Shown here in pieces: positions 34,825 through 43,764 of a stretch of DNA of 64,000 nucleotides. Below the pieces are notes generated by a model. That model saw only the letters and a program-made list of their open reading frames with translations, was not told the origin of the DNA and did not search any database. The stretch comes from Syntrophaceae bacterium (GTDB lineage: Bacteria > Desulfobacterota > Syntrophia > Syntrophales > UBA2192). How positions within the stretch are numbered: the first letter of the stretch is position 1; each line of letters begins with the position of its first letter. A program made the position numbers and the translations under genes. The DNA lies in assembly GCA_013177795.1 (NCBI GenBank), contig JABLXY010000001.1, positions 124,001-188,000 on the forward strand, read 5' to 3'.

Positions 34825-35011
34825 GCGCATCGCCACGCCGGCGGCATCCGCAGGTCCCATGCATGAAAGACCCAAACGAGCTCCCGTCCGACAGGACCGG
34901 AGCGGTTGCCGCAGAGCCGGCAAAATAGCCGTTGCCTGCCCAACCTCCTTTGCGATAAGAGGGACGGCATGGAATCGGCCGCGGAGGCCGTTGCGTGTCG
35001 GGAGGGCAGGG

Positions 35012-35920
35012 ATGCCGGCGGACAGAAAGGCGGAATCGGCCCTGGTCGAGGAGTATCTCCATTTCCTTGCCGTCGAGAGGGGAGCGTCGCTCAACACCCT
35101 GGAGGCCTACAGCCGCGATATCGGGCAATTCCTCGATCATGCCCGGGCATCCGGGGCCTCATCCCCCCTTGCCGTGAGCCCGGAGCACGTCACGGCGTTT
35201 CTCGGGGCGCTTCGCGGCCAGGGACTCTCGTCGGCGACCATGAACCGGAAGCTGGCCGCGATCCGGGGGTTCTACAAGTACCTGCTCCGCGAGGCGCACG
35301 TGAAGGAAAACCCGCTGGCCCGGGTCGAGACGGCACGGACCTGGATGCGCCTTCCCGGCGCGCTGAGCCGCGAGGAGATGGAGACCCTGCTCGGCCAGCC
35401 CGCGGAGGCGACCCCGGCGGGCGTCCGGGACCGGGCGATGCTGGAGCTTCTGTACGCCACGGGGATCCGCGTCTCGGAGCTGGCGACCCTGACCCTGAAC
35501 AGGGTGAACCGGCAGATGGGGTTTCTCGTCACCGTCGGCAAGGGGCGCAAGGAGCGGATCGTGCCCGTCGGGCAGTCGGCCCTGGGGTGGCTCGGGCGAT
35601 ACATCGAGCAGGCCAGGCCCGTCTTCCTGAAGAAAAAGACATCGAACGCGCTCTTCCTCAACCGCTCCGGCGAGCGGTTCACGCGGCAGGGGCTATGGAA
35701 ACTGATCAAGAAATATGCGAGAATGGCCGGCCTCGAGCGGAAGGTGCACCCGCACACCTTCAGGCATTCCTTCGCGACGCACCTGCTCGAAGGGGGGGCG
35801 GACCTTCGTTCGGTCCAGGTCATGCTGGGGCATGCGGACATCTCGACGACGCAGATCTACACCCACGTGACGCGGGAGAGGCTCAAGGAGGTCCACAAAC
35901 GGTTTCATCCGAGAGGGTGA
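35012..35920 (+). CDS. xerD: Tyrosine recombinase XerD/XerC
   Basis: 302 residues from ATG 35012 (GGAGGG site). N-terminal SAM-like DNA-binding domain (LVEEYLHFLAVERGASLNTLEAYSRD), then a catalytic domain with the full tyrosine recombinase set: R153 in GIRVSEL, K177 in GKGRKE, H248 and R251 in HTFRHSFATHL, H274 in MLGHADISTTQ and nucleophile Y283. Length matches XerC/XerD, which resolve chromosome dimers at dif. XerD is slightly favoured by overall pattern but XerC is possible. No dif site was recognised. About 190 bp of non-coding sequence separates it from the glycosyltransferase operon. Confidence 0.88.
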   Translation: MPADRKAESALVEEYLHFLAVERGASLNTLEAYSRDIGQFLDHARASGASSPLAVSPEHVTAFLGALRGQGLSSATMNRKLAAIRGFYKYLLREAHVKENPLARVETARTWMRLPGALSREEMETLLGQPAEATPAGVRDRAMLELLYATGIRVSELATLTLNRVNRQMGFLVTVGKGRKERIVPVGQSALGWLGRYIEQARPVFLKKKTSNALFLNRSGERFTRQGLWKLIKKYARMAGLERKVHPHTFRHSFATHLLEGGADLRSVQVMLGHADISTTQIYTHVTRERLKEVHKRFHPRG

Positions 35921-35968
35921 ACCCGCGGCGCACCCATCACAACGCGGTCCACAGGTTAAACGTCAACC

Positions 35969-37981
35969 ATGGATTACTACAAGAAGGATGAGCGGAGGGA
36001 ACGCAGGCTGCGGAAAGAGAGAACGGGCCGCCCGCTGATGCCCGTTGCGGCCGCCTTGGCTGGCGTCCTGGTCATCGTCGGGCTGGGCTTGCTGATCGCC
36101 TTCTACGGGGAGATCTTCACCGTCAAGGGGATCAGGGGTCTCGTGCGGGTCAGTCTCCTCGGCAGGCCGCCCGCCTTCCATTACCTCGTCATCGAGCGCA
36201 ACGGCAGCGACGAGCGCATCGCGTCCGGCGATACCTTCGCGATCACCTACCGGGACGAATTCATCGTCAAGAAGGTCTCCACCGATTCCCTCTTTGAAAG
36301 GAACATCACCGTCGACGTGGAGGGCCTGGGCGGGTCAAACGACCTCAAGGTCCTTCTCAAGGCCGTCGAACTGGTGGATGCGGCGATGAGCGCTTCCGCG
36401 AGGGAGGCCCTGCGCGGCAAGCCCCTGCCGCCCTCTGCCATCAGGGTCCGCTACGGCGAACAGGAGATCGGCACCGTGCCGGTCCGCATCGATCTGACGC
36501 CGCAGGACTGGCTGCGCTTCGCCAGGAACCCGGCCCATGCGAAGTGGCAGGCGCAGGCGCTCGAGAAGGCCCTCAGCATGAACCCGGACGACACGGCGCT
36601 TCGAAAGACCCTGGCCGAGCAGTATCTCGAATCCGGGAAGATCGACCTGGCCATGGCCCAGTACCGTGCGGTGCTGGCCCGGACGCCCGATGACGTGTCG
36701 GCCCTCTCCGGGCTGGCACGCTGCCACGTCGAGAAGAAGGACTACAGCAGCGCCCTGCCGTTGACGAAACGGCTCACCGAGCTCAACCCGAAGGATGCAG
36801 GCGCCCATGCCGTCGGGGGGTTCCTGTACGGGAAAATGGGCAAGTGGAACGAGGCCGTCAAACACTACGAGACCTCGCTGCGGCTCAAGCCCGGCGACGC
36901 CATGGTCCATTTCAGCCTCGGCGGGGCCTACGAGAAGACGGGGAAACTCGCATCGGCCGTCAGGGAGTACGAGGCGGCGTACAACCAGCTGCCCAACGAC
37001 CAGCGGGTCGCCCAGGCCCTCGCCGATGCCTATCGGAAGGCGGGCAGGGAGAAGGACGCGGCGCGGATCTACGGGAAGCTGGTGAAGAAGGACGGGAAGG
37101 ACCCGGGCGCGTATGCGAGCCTTGCACAGGCCCACGGCAAGAAGGGGCAGGTCAAGGAAGAGATCGAGAACTACAGGAAGGCCATCGCGCTTCAGCCGAA
37201 GGACCCCATTCTCCACTACAACCTCGGCGTGGCCTATGACAAGGCCAAGCGTCACAAGGAGGCGCTCGCGCAGTACGAGAAGGTGCTGCGGCTCAAGCCC
37301 GACGACCCGGATGCCGCGGCACGGATCGCGGAGCACTATTTCCGCGGCAAGCGTTACAAGGAAGCCGTCGACGCCCTGAACCGGATCAAGAAGACGGCCC
37401 CGAAGAACCCCCGGATCCATGCGGATCTCGGGTTTGCCTACGGGGAGTTGAAGCGGTATCCCGAGGCGGAGGCCAGCTACAAAAAGGCCCTCCAGCTGGG
37501 CTCCAACGACCCCAATATCCATCTGAATCTCGCCGCCATCTACGAGAAGCAGGGGCGCGGCAAGGAGGCGGCAAAAGCCCTCGAAAAGGGGGGCAAATCG
37601 GGGAAAGCCTCCACGGAGGCCCTCGAGCGGCTAGGCGCACAGCAGATGAAGGCCAAGCAGTACGACGCGGCGCTCAAGACCTACCGGCAGATTGCCGCCG
37701 CCGACCCCAAGCGGGGGCTTGCCTATGCCAACATGGGATACATCCACAGCCTCAAGGGGCAGACCGACAAGGCCATCGAGAATTTCAGGCTCGCCGTGCG
37801 GTACGACAAGGAGGACGAGGGGGCCTGGCTGGGCCTGGGGGAGGCCTACGAGAAAAAGAAATTGTACAAAGAGGCCCTCGAGGCGTATAAGGCCGCCTAT
37901 CAGATCAACCCCGAATCCCGCGCGGCGGAAAGGATCCCGCAGTTGAGAATCCGGATGCTGGAGGAAAAGCACCGGGAGTAG
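35969..37981 (+). CDS. Membrane-anchored TPR-repeat protein
   Basis: 670 residues. A basic N-terminus (DERRERRLRKERTGR), one transmembrane helix at about 25-46, then a 150-residue region of mixed strands that I do not recognise (FHYLVIERNGSDERIASGD; FERNITVDVEGLGG), and from about residue 195 a long run of roughly 12 TPR units to the C-terminus. A TPR superhelix of this size points to a scaffold role on the periplasmic side. Lysine-rich composition in the second half. Located 48 bp after xerD. Function unknown; could serve envelope or pilus assembly. Confidence 0.72.
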   Translation: MDYYKKDERRERRLRKERTGRPLMPVAAALAGVLVIVGLGLLIAFYGEIFTVKGIRGLVRVSLLGRPPAFHYLVIERNGSDERIASGDTFAITYRDEFIVKKVSTDSLFERNITVDVEGLGGSNDLKVLLKAVELVDAAMSASAREALRGKPLPPSAIRVRYGEQEIGTVPVRIDLTPQDWLRFARNPAHAKWQAQALEKALSMNPDDTALRKTLAEQYLESGKIDLAMAQYRAVLARTPDDVSALSGLARCHVEKKDYSSALPLTKRLTELNPKDAGAHAVGGFLYGKMGKWNEAVKHYETSLRLKPGDAMVHFSLGGAYEKTGKLASAVREYEAAYNQLPNDQRVAQALADAYRKAGREKDAARIYGKLVKKDGKDPGAYASLAQAHGKKGQVKEEIENYRKAIALQPKDPILHYNLGVAYDKAKRHKEALAQYEKVLRLKPDDPDAAARIAEHYFRGKRYKEAVDALNRIKKTAPKNPRIHADLGFAYGELKRYPEAEASYKKALQLGSNDPNIHLNLAAIYEKQGRGKEAAKALEKGGKSGKASTEALERLGAQQMKAKQYDAALKTYRQIAAADPKRGLAYANMGYIHSLKGQTDKAIENFRLAVRYDKEDEGAWLGLGEAYEKKKLYKEALEAYKAAYQINPESRAAERIPQLRIRMLEEKHRE

Positions 37982-38003
37982 GGCAGGGAATGATGGCATG
38001 ATG

Positions 38004-38095
38004 GAATATTGGAAGGATGGGAATGAGTCCATCATGAAATGGACAGACCCATTATTCCAGCATTCCATGATTCCAATAGGTCCGGGACGGAATAA
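38004..38095. repeat. Short imperfect inverted/direct repeats
   Basis: Units like ATGGAATATTGGAA on the plus strand are mirrored by TTCCAGCATTCCAT a little downstream. Non-coding, between the TPR gene and kdsA. Confidence 0.55.
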
Positions 38096-38115
38096 CTGGG
38101 AGCAAGTGACGCAAC

Positions 38116-38952
38116 ATGCGTAAAATCAATGTCGGAGGCATCAAGATCGGCGGAGGGGAGCCCTTCGCGCTCATTGCCGGTCCCTGCGTCATCGAGGGCG
38201 AGAGAGTGACCCGCAGGGTCGCCGCCTACCTCAAGGAGATCACGACGGAGCTGGGGATCCCCTTCATCTTCAAGTCCTCCTACGACAAGGCCAATCGGTC
38301 GAGCCTGCGCTCCTACCGGGGGCCGGGGCTCGACAGGGGATTGAGGATCCTGAAGGCGATCCGGGAGGATTTCGGCATCCCCGTTCTGTCCGACGTCCAC
38401 CGGTTCGAGGAAATCGAACCGGCCTCGGAGGTCCTCGACGTGGCCCAGATCCCTGCGTTTCTGTGCCGCCAGACGGATTTCGTCGTGGAGCTGGCACGGC
38501 ACGCAAAGGTCGTCAACATCAAAAAAGGGCAGTTCCTCGCACCCTGGGACATGGCCAACGTGGTGCGGAAGGTCGAATCGGCCGGCAACCGCAACATCCT
38601 GATCACCGAACGGGGCGCGAGCTTCGGCTACAACAACCTCGTCTCCGACATGCGGTCGATCCCGATCCTGAGGGGGATGGGCTACCCCGTCGTCTTCGAC
38701 GCGACGCACAGCGTGCAGCTGCCCGGCGGGGCCGGGGAGGCCTCCGGCGGGGACCGCGCCATGGCCGTCTTCCTGGCGCGCGCGGCCGTGGCGGTCGGCG
38801 TGGATGCGCTGTTCGTGGAAGTCCACCCCGACCCGGACAGGGCCCGTTGCGACGGGCCGAACTCGCTGGCGCTGGACTCCCTGCGGGGCCTCCTCGAGAC
38901 GCTCCAGGAAATCGACAGGCTGGTGAAGAAAGACATGAGGAAGGGCGGGTGA
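38116..38952 (+). CDS. kdsA: 3-deoxy-D-manno-octulosonate 8-phosphate synthase
   Basis: 278 residues. Condenses phosphoenolpyruvate with arabinose 5-phosphate, the first committed step to KDO for LPS. Signature motifs IAGPCVIEGE near residue 20, FKSSYDKANRSS, GLRILKAIRE, the WDMAN and GYNNLVSDMRS blocks, and DATHSVQLPGG. The Cys in AGPC (residue 24) marks the metal-dependent class; the metal-free class has Asn there. Start ATG 38116. Stop overlaps the kdsC start. First gene of the LPS block. Confidence 0.96.
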   Translation: MRKINVGGIKIGGGEPFALIAGPCVIEGERVTRRVAAYLKEITTELGIPFIFKSSYDKANRSSLRSYRGPGLDRGLRILKAIREDFGIPVLSDVHRFEEIEPASEVLDVAQIPAFLCRQTDFVVELARHAKVVNIKKGQFLAPWDMANVVRKVESAGNRNILITERGASFGYNNLVSDMRSIPILRGMGYPVVFDATHSVQLPGGAGEASGGDRAMAVFLARAAVAVGVDALFVEVHPDPDRARCDGPNSLALDSLRGLLETLQEIDRLVKKDMRKGG

Positions 38953-39497
38953 TGGGGATCGAGACGAGAATCGGATCGGCCCTCGAGGAAAAGATCCGGA
39001 AGGTGAGCGTGCTCATCCTCGATGTGGACGGCGTGCTGACCGACGGCGGCATCGTCATCGGCGACGACGGGCAGGAGACCAAGAGTTTCCATGTCCGCGA
39101 CGGGCACGGCCTCAAGATGATCCAGAGAGCCGGTATCGAGGTGATGTTCCTCACGGGGCGGAAGTCCCGCGTGGTCGAGCACCGCGCGCGGGAGCTCGGC
39201 GTAAGGAAGGTCTACCAGGGCGCCCTGGACAAGCTGGCCGTCTTCGAGGAGATCCTGCATGCAGGGGGCCTCACCCCCGGGCAGGTGGCCTACATGGGTG
39301 ACGATGTGGTCGATCTGCCCGTTCTGCGGCGTGCGGGTTTCTCCGTGACCGTGGCCGATGCCCACGAGGAAGTCCTCCGCGCCGTCGACCTCGTCACGCA
39401 GAACCCGGGGGGCCGGGGGGCCGTCCGGGAGGTCTGCGAGATGATCCTGAAGGTGCAGGGGAAGTGGCAGGACGTGATGGAGCGCTACAGGGCCTGA
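38952..39497 (+). CDS. kdsC: KDO-8-phosphate phosphatase
   Basis: 181 residues, HAD superfamily without a cap domain. Motif I LILDVDGVLTDG with the nucleophile Asp, motif II FLTGRKS, conserved Lys in GALDKLAVFEE and motif III YMGDDVVDLPVL. It removes phosphate from KDO-8-P. The ATG overlaps the kdsA stop (ATGA type), giving translational coupling. kdsD, often found between kdsA and kdsC in related genomes, is absent here. Confidence 0.94.
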   Translation: MGIETRIGSALEEKIRKVSVLILDVDGVLTDGGIVIGDDGQETKSFHVRDGHGLKMIQRAGIEVMFLTGRKSRVVEHRARELGVRKVYQGALDKLAVFEEILHAGGLTPGQVAYMGDDVVDLPVLRRAGFSVTVADAHEEVLRAVDLVTQNPGGRGAVREVCEMILKVQGKWQDVMERYRA

Positions 39498-39561
39498 GCG
39501 GCCCCTTTTGGGCTTTACATCTCCCACACCGGATGGTATGGTGCAGCCCTGCGAACGAAAC

Positions 39562-40149
39562 ATGGCTAAATGGCTTGATTTTTTTCGGGAACGCGCAGGG
39601 AGGCCGTCGGGTAAATTCTGTCTTGCGGCAGCCGTTGTCTTCGTCTTGGCCCTCGTTGCCGCCGTGCAGTTCGGGGGTGCACCGACGAAGACGGAGAAAC
39701 AGACGGCACTGAAGATCATCGACGACAAGGTCGATCTGTACATCAGGGATGTCCATTACACCGAGGTGGGCGACTCGGGGAACCGACTCGAGATCAACGC
39801 CGACACCGCGACATTTCTCAAGGAGGAGAACCTGGCCCGGTTCGAGCGGGTCCGCATGAAGCTCATCCTTCCGGACGGCAGAACGTACGAACTCTCGGCC
39901 GACCGGGGGCGTCTCAGGACGGACGTGAAGGATTTGGACATCGAGGGCAACGTGGTGATCCTCTCCAGCCGGGGAGACCGGTTCACCACGGATCGCCTGC
40001 ATTACTCGGACGGCGAGAAGAAGATCCAAACGAGGGACGCCGTCACGCTGACAAACCCGAGACTCAGCGTCAACGGCAGGGGCATGACGCTGCTGCTGAA
40101 GTCGGAGCGTGTCACGGTCACCGGCCCCGTGAGGGCCCGGATCGAGTGA
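39562..40149 (+). CDS. lptC: LPS export protein LptC
   Basis: 195 residues from ATG 39562; ATG 39538 is an alternative. Single N-terminal transmembrane helix at about 20-40 (FCLAAAVVFVLALVAAV), then a periplasmic beta-jellyroll (DVHYTEVGDSGNRLEINADTA; LPDGRTYELSADRGRL; DIEGNVVILSSRGDRFTTDRL). LptC docks on the LptB2FG transporter and passes LPS to LptA. Place between kdsC and lptA supports the call even though sequence conservation in this family is low. Confidence 0.85.
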   Translation: MAKWLDFFRERAGRPSGKFCLAAAVVFVLALVAAVQFGGAPTKTEKQTALKIIDDKVDLYIRDVHYTEVGDSGNRLEINADTATFLKEENLARFERVRMKLILPDGRTYELSADRGRLRTDVKDLDIEGNVVILSSRGDRFTTDRLHYSDGEKKIQTRDAVTLTNPRLSVNGRGMTLLLKSERVTVTGPVRARIE

Positions 40150-40171
40150 CAGGCCGGCGTTGCGAGGGGAC

Positions 40172-40741
40172 ATGGTGAACCGCAGCATCTTTGCCATCAT
40201 TGCGATTTCCGCGGCCTTCGCCCTTGCGGCGCCGGGACTTCTGAGCGGACAGGACAGCCGGCCCCAGTGGCTCAAGGAAGGGGGCAACAAGCCGATCGAG
40301 ATCGTTTCCGAACGGCTCGAGGCCCACCGGGAAACGAACCTGGTCGAGTTTTCCGGCAACGTGGTCGCCACCCAGGGCGACCGTGTCATCCGGAGCGACT
40401 CCCTCATGCTGTACTTCAAGAAGAAGGCGGATCCGCCCGGGGCCGCGAAGGGACCTGCGGACAAGGCCGGGGACATCGACCGCATCGTCTCGAAGGGGAA
40501 CGTGCGCATCACCGAAGGGGACCGGATCGTCACGGGAGAGCAGGCCGTTTACTATGCGGACGATCAGCGGATCGTCGTGACGGGCAACCCCGTCATGCGC
40601 GAGGGAAGCAATGTCGTCACGGGCGACCGCGTGACTGTGCTCCTGAACGAGAACCGCGGCGTCGTCGAGTCCGCGGAGGGCAAGCGGGTCACCGCGACCA
40701 TCTACCCCGATGCCTCCAAGGGGAAAACGAAGAAGGAGTAG
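40172..40741 (+). CDS. lptA: LPS transport periplasmic protein LptA
   Basis: 189 residues. Signal peptide at about 1-27. OstA-type jellyroll: KPIEIVSERLEAHRETNLVEFSGNVVATQGDRVIRSDSL is followed by GNVRITEGDRIVTGEQAVYY and GNPVMREGSNVVTGDRVTVLL. It forms the periplasmic bridge carrying LPS to the outer membrane. ATG 40172 has a GAGGGG site 5 bases away. Lysine-rich tail. Followed 38 bp later by lptB. Confidence 0.93.
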   Translation: MVNRSIFAIIAISAAFALAAPGLLSGQDSRPQWLKEGGNKPIEIVSERLEAHRETNLVEFSGNVVATQGDRVIRSDSLMLYFKKKADPPGAAKGPADKAGDIDRIVSKGNVRITEGDRIVTGEQAVYYADDQRIVVTGNPVMREGSNVVTGDRVTVLLNENRGVVESAEGKRVTATIYPDASKGKTKKE

Positions 40742-40779
40742 CCGCGCAGCGTGCCCGCAAACCCGGGCCACGGCACAGG

Positions 40780-41502
40780 ATGAGCAAGCTCGAAGCCAGG
40801 TCATTGACAAAGCTCTACGGGGGGCGCAAGGTCGTCAGCGGCGTGGACCTGCAGATCGGCCCGGGGGAGGTCGTGGGCCTGCTGGGCCCGAACGGCGCGG
40901 GCAAGACGACGACCTTCTACATGATCGTCGGCCTCATCAGGCCCGACGACGGCCAAATTTTCCTCGATGCCGAGGAGATCACCCGGGACCCCATGTACGT
41001 GAGGGCCCGCAAGGGCATCAACTACCTGCCCCAGGAGCCTTCCGTGTTCCGGAAGCTGACGGTCAAGGAAAATATTCTGGCGATTCTCGAAACCCTTGAC
41101 ATCGACCGCGAGGAGAGGAAAAATAGGCTCCAGCAATTGCTCGGCGAACTCGATCTCACCGCTCTGGCTTCGAGCAAGGCCTACTCCCTCTCGGGGGGGG
41201 AGAGACGGCGCGTGGAGATCACGCGGGCACTGGTCACGTCCCCGCGGTTCATCCTGCTCGACGAGCCGTTTGCGGGAATCGACCCCCTGGCCGTGGCGGA
41301 CATCCAGAAGATCATCCAGAAGCTCAAGGCCAAGGGGATCGGGGTGGTCATCTCGGACCACAATGTGCGGGAGACCCTTTCGGTGTGCGACCGGGCCTAC
41401 ATCCTCAATGAGGGCTCGGTGCTGATCGAGGGCTTGCCCGACGTGATCGCGCAGAGCCAAATCGCCCGGAAATTTTACCTGGGCGACGACTTCCGTTTTT
41501 AG
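40780..41502 (+). CDS. lptB: LPS export ABC transporter ATP-binding protein LptB
   Basis: 240 residues. Walker A GPNGAGKTT, Q-loop LPQEPSVF, ABC signature YSLSGGERRRVE, Walker B FILLDEPFAGIDP and the switch His in SDHNVRETL. The sequence matches LptB closely (YLPQEPSVFRKLTVKENILAI region). It powers LPS extraction from the inner membrane with LptFG, which are not in this window. In the usual order lptC-lptA-lptB-rpoN. Confidence 0.97.
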   Translation: MSKLEARSLTKLYGGRKVVSGVDLQIGPGEVVGLLGPNGAGKTTTFYMIVGLIRPDDGQIFLDAEEITRDPMYVRARKGINYLPQEPSVFRKLTVKENILAILETLDIDREERKNRLQQLLGELDLTALASSKAYSLSGGERRRVEITRALVTSPRFILLDEPFAGIDPLAVADIQKIIQKLKAKGIGVVISDHNVRETLSVCDRAYILNEGSVLIEGLPDVIAQSQIARKFYLGDDFRF

Positions 41503-41523
41503 GACCGCGGCAGGCAGGACGGC

Positions 41524-42984
41524 ATGACGTTCGAACTCAAGCAAAGCCTCAAGCTCAGCCAGCAGCTGATCATGACGCCCCAGCTGCAGCAGGCGATCAA
41601 GCTGCTGCAGCTCTCCCGGATCGAGCTGATCGACATGATCCAGCAGGAGATGGAGGAGAACCCCCTGCTGGAGGAACGCGCCGGAGAGGAATTCGGCGAG
41701 GAAGGGGCGCCAGCGCCGGAAATCGACGAGGTCAAGACGGCGGAGCGGACCGGCGAGTTGACGGGCGAGGGGGACGGCAAGGAGGATTTCGACTGGGACA
41801 GCTACCTCGAGGACTACGGTCCCATGCGCGTGACCTACGACCGCGAGGAGGACGAGGGGCCCTCGTGGGAAAACATGCTGTCCCGCAAGACGACCCTCAC
41901 CGATCATCTCATGTGGCAGCTGGGCCTTTCGAAGCTCACGGAAGCGGAGCGCAGGATCGGCGAGCAGATCATCGGAAACCTGGACACGAGCGGGTACCTG
42001 GCGGCCACCGTCGACGAGATCGCCGAGCAGGAGAAGGTCGGCCCGGAGGTCGTCGAGAAGGTGCTGGCCCGGATCCAGGAATTCGACCCGCCGGGGATCG
42101 CGGCGAGGGATCTCCGCGAATGCCTCCTGATCCAGGCCCGGGCCGTCGGCGCCTCGCACGGGCTCGTCGAGACGATCATCCGCGACTATCTCCACGACCT
42201 GGAGACGAAGAACTACAACAACATCGCCAAGAAACTGAAGGTCCCCATCGCCGACGTCCTCGACGCCGTCTTCCTCATCAGCCGCATGGACCCCAAGCCG
42301 GGGCTGGTGTACAGCGACGAAGGCCCGCAGTACATCATCCCCGACGTGTTCGTCTTCAAGGTGGGCGACGAGTACAAGATCATCCTCAACGACGAGGGCC
42401 TGCCCCGGCTGCGGATCAGCAACTTCTACCGCGAGATCCTGGGCGGCACGGCCGACGGGGCCCAGAGCGCAGACGACTGCAAGAAATACATCAAGGAGAG
42501 GCTCCAGTCGGCCACGTGGCTCATCAAGAGCATCCAGCAGAGGCAGCGGACGATCTTCCGGGTCACGGAGAGCATCGTCAAGTTCCAGCGGGAATTCTTC
42601 GACAACGGGATTCACTTCCTGAAGCCGCTGGTGCTGCGTGACGTCGCCGACGACGTGGAGATGCACGAGTCCACGATCAGCCGCGTGACGACGAACAAGT
42701 ACATGCACACGCCGCGCGGGATTTTCGAGCTGAAGTACTTCTTCAACAGCAGCATCAGCAAGACGAGCGGCGACACCATCGCGTCGAAGAGCGTCCAGGA
42801 GGAAATCCGGAAAATCATCAGCGGCGAGGATGCGCGCAAGCCCCTGAGCGACAGCGAGATCGTCGACATCCTCGGCGCGCAGGGCATCTCGATCGCCCGA
42901 CGGACCGTCGCCAAGTACAGGGAAATGATGGGAATCCTTCCTTCGTCCAAACGCAAGAAATTTTTCATCAAGCCGAAAAACTGA
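41524..42984 (+). CDS. rpoN: RNA polymerase sigma-54 factor
   Basis: 486 residues. Region I is glutamine-rich (LKLSQQLIMTPQLQQAIKLLQLS) and contacts activators; an acidic region II spans about 50-115; the core-binding domain and helix-turn-helix follow; the RpoN box ARRTVAKYR near the C-terminus binds the -24 element. It serves the pilin promoters in this window together with PilR. Start ATG 41524 lies 21 bp after lptB. Confidence 0.98.
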   Translation: MTFELKQSLKLSQQLIMTPQLQQAIKLLQLSRIELIDMIQQEMEENPLLEERAGEEFGEEGAPAPEIDEVKTAERTGELTGEGDGKEDFDWDSYLEDYGPMRVTYDREEDEGPSWENMLSRKTTLTDHLMWQLGLSKLTEAERRIGEQIIGNLDTSGYLAATVDEIAEQEKVGPEVVEKVLARIQEFDPPGIAARDLRECLLIQARAVGASHGLVETIIRDYLHDLETKNYNNIAKKLKVPIADVLDAVFLISRMDPKPGLVYSDEGPQYIIPDVFVFKVGDEYKIILNDEGLPRLRISNFYREILGGTADGAQSADDCKKYIKERLQSATWLIKSIQQRQRTIFRVTESIVKFQREFFDNGIHFLKPLVLRDVADDVEMHESTISRVTTNKYMHTPRGIFELKYFFNSSISKTSGDTIASKSVQEEIRKIISGEDARKPLSDSEIVDILGAQGISIARRTVAKYREMMGILPSSKRKKFFIKPKN

Positions 42985-43013
42985 TTGACAGATTAAGGAC
43001 TTTGGCCTATAAG
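42985..43013 (+). promoter_or_regulatory. Sigma-70 promoter for hpf-ptsN
   Basis: TTGACA, 17-bp spacer, TATAAG, placed directly after the rpoN stop. It would give hpf a leader of nearly 190 nt. Confidence 0.72.
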
Positions 43014-43207
43014 GCAAGGCTTGTTTTCAGACGGAAACGGCGACCTTTCCCGCGGCGGCCGCCCGGGGCCGGGGCACAGCCGCTGCGCGATCCGCCCACG
43101 ACTCGAACCGCCGTCCGTCTTGCCCCACCGCACAAGGCGTCCTTCTTGCAAGGAAACCGTAACAGGAGCGGGGCAACCCAGAACTCAGGATCAGGAGGCG
43201 CGAACAG

Positions 43208-43747
43208 ATGCAGGTTTCCGTGACCTTTCGGAATACAGGGTCGGAAAGTTGGTTCAAGGATTATGTGACGGAACGGTTGAGCAAGATCCAGAAATACATC
43301 GACAAGCCCGTCGAGGCCCACGTCGTCCTCTCCGTCGAAAAATTCCGGAATGTGGCCGAAGTCAACATCATGGCCAAGGGCGTCAACCTCGTCGGCAAGG
43401 AAGAGGCCAAGGACATGCAGCTGGCGATCGACAACGTGATCGACAAGATCGAACGCCAGATCAAGAAGCACAAGGAAAAGAGCCGGGAGCACAAAACCGG
43501 CACGAACCGGACAGAGGAGAAGGCGGTGCCCCGGGAGGCCTCCGCCGGGCTCGAGGACGAGCCGCGGGCCCGGGTCGTCGAGACGCGCAAGGTCGTGCTC
43601 AAGCCCATGTCCCTCGAAGAGGCCATGATCGAGATGGAAGGCTCGCGGAACCGGTTCGTCATCTACCGGGATGCCCTTTCGGAGAACATCAGCGTCATCT
43701 ACCGTCGGGACGACGGGAATTTTGCTCTGCTCGAGGCCAACAGCTGA
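43208..43747 (+). CDS. hpf: Ribosome hibernation promoting factor, long form
   Basis: 179 residues. N-terminal S30AE domain at 1-95 (MQVSVTFRNTGSESWFKDYVTERLSKI; EVNIMAKGVNL), a charged linker, and a C-terminal dimerisation domain of about 55 residues (VVLKPMSLEEAMIEME; FVIYRDALSENISVIYRRDDGNFALLE). Long HPF makes 100S ribosome dimers in resting cells. Preceded by its own promoter and an unusually long 5' leader. Typical neighbour of rpoN. Confidence 0.95.
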   Translation: MQVSVTFRNTGSESWFKDYVTERLSKIQKYIDKPVEAHVVLSVEKFRNVAEVNIMAKGVNLVGKEEAKDMQLAIDNVIDKIERQIKKHKEKSREHKTGTNRTEEKAVPREASAGLEDEPRARVVETRKVVLKPMSLEEAMIEMEGSRNRFVIYRDALSENISVIYRRDDGNFALLEANS

Positions 43748-43764
43748 ACGGACGGGACTTTCCC

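Noticed and set aside
34825-35011. Possible small gene between the GT2 gene and xerD
   Set aside because: Frames have no ribosome site, and their composition looks like an extension of neighbours in other frames.
35012-35920. The tyrosine recombinase as integrase of a genomic island
   Set aside because: Length and motifs match housekeeping XerC/XerD, and no attachment repeats or foreign genes flank it.
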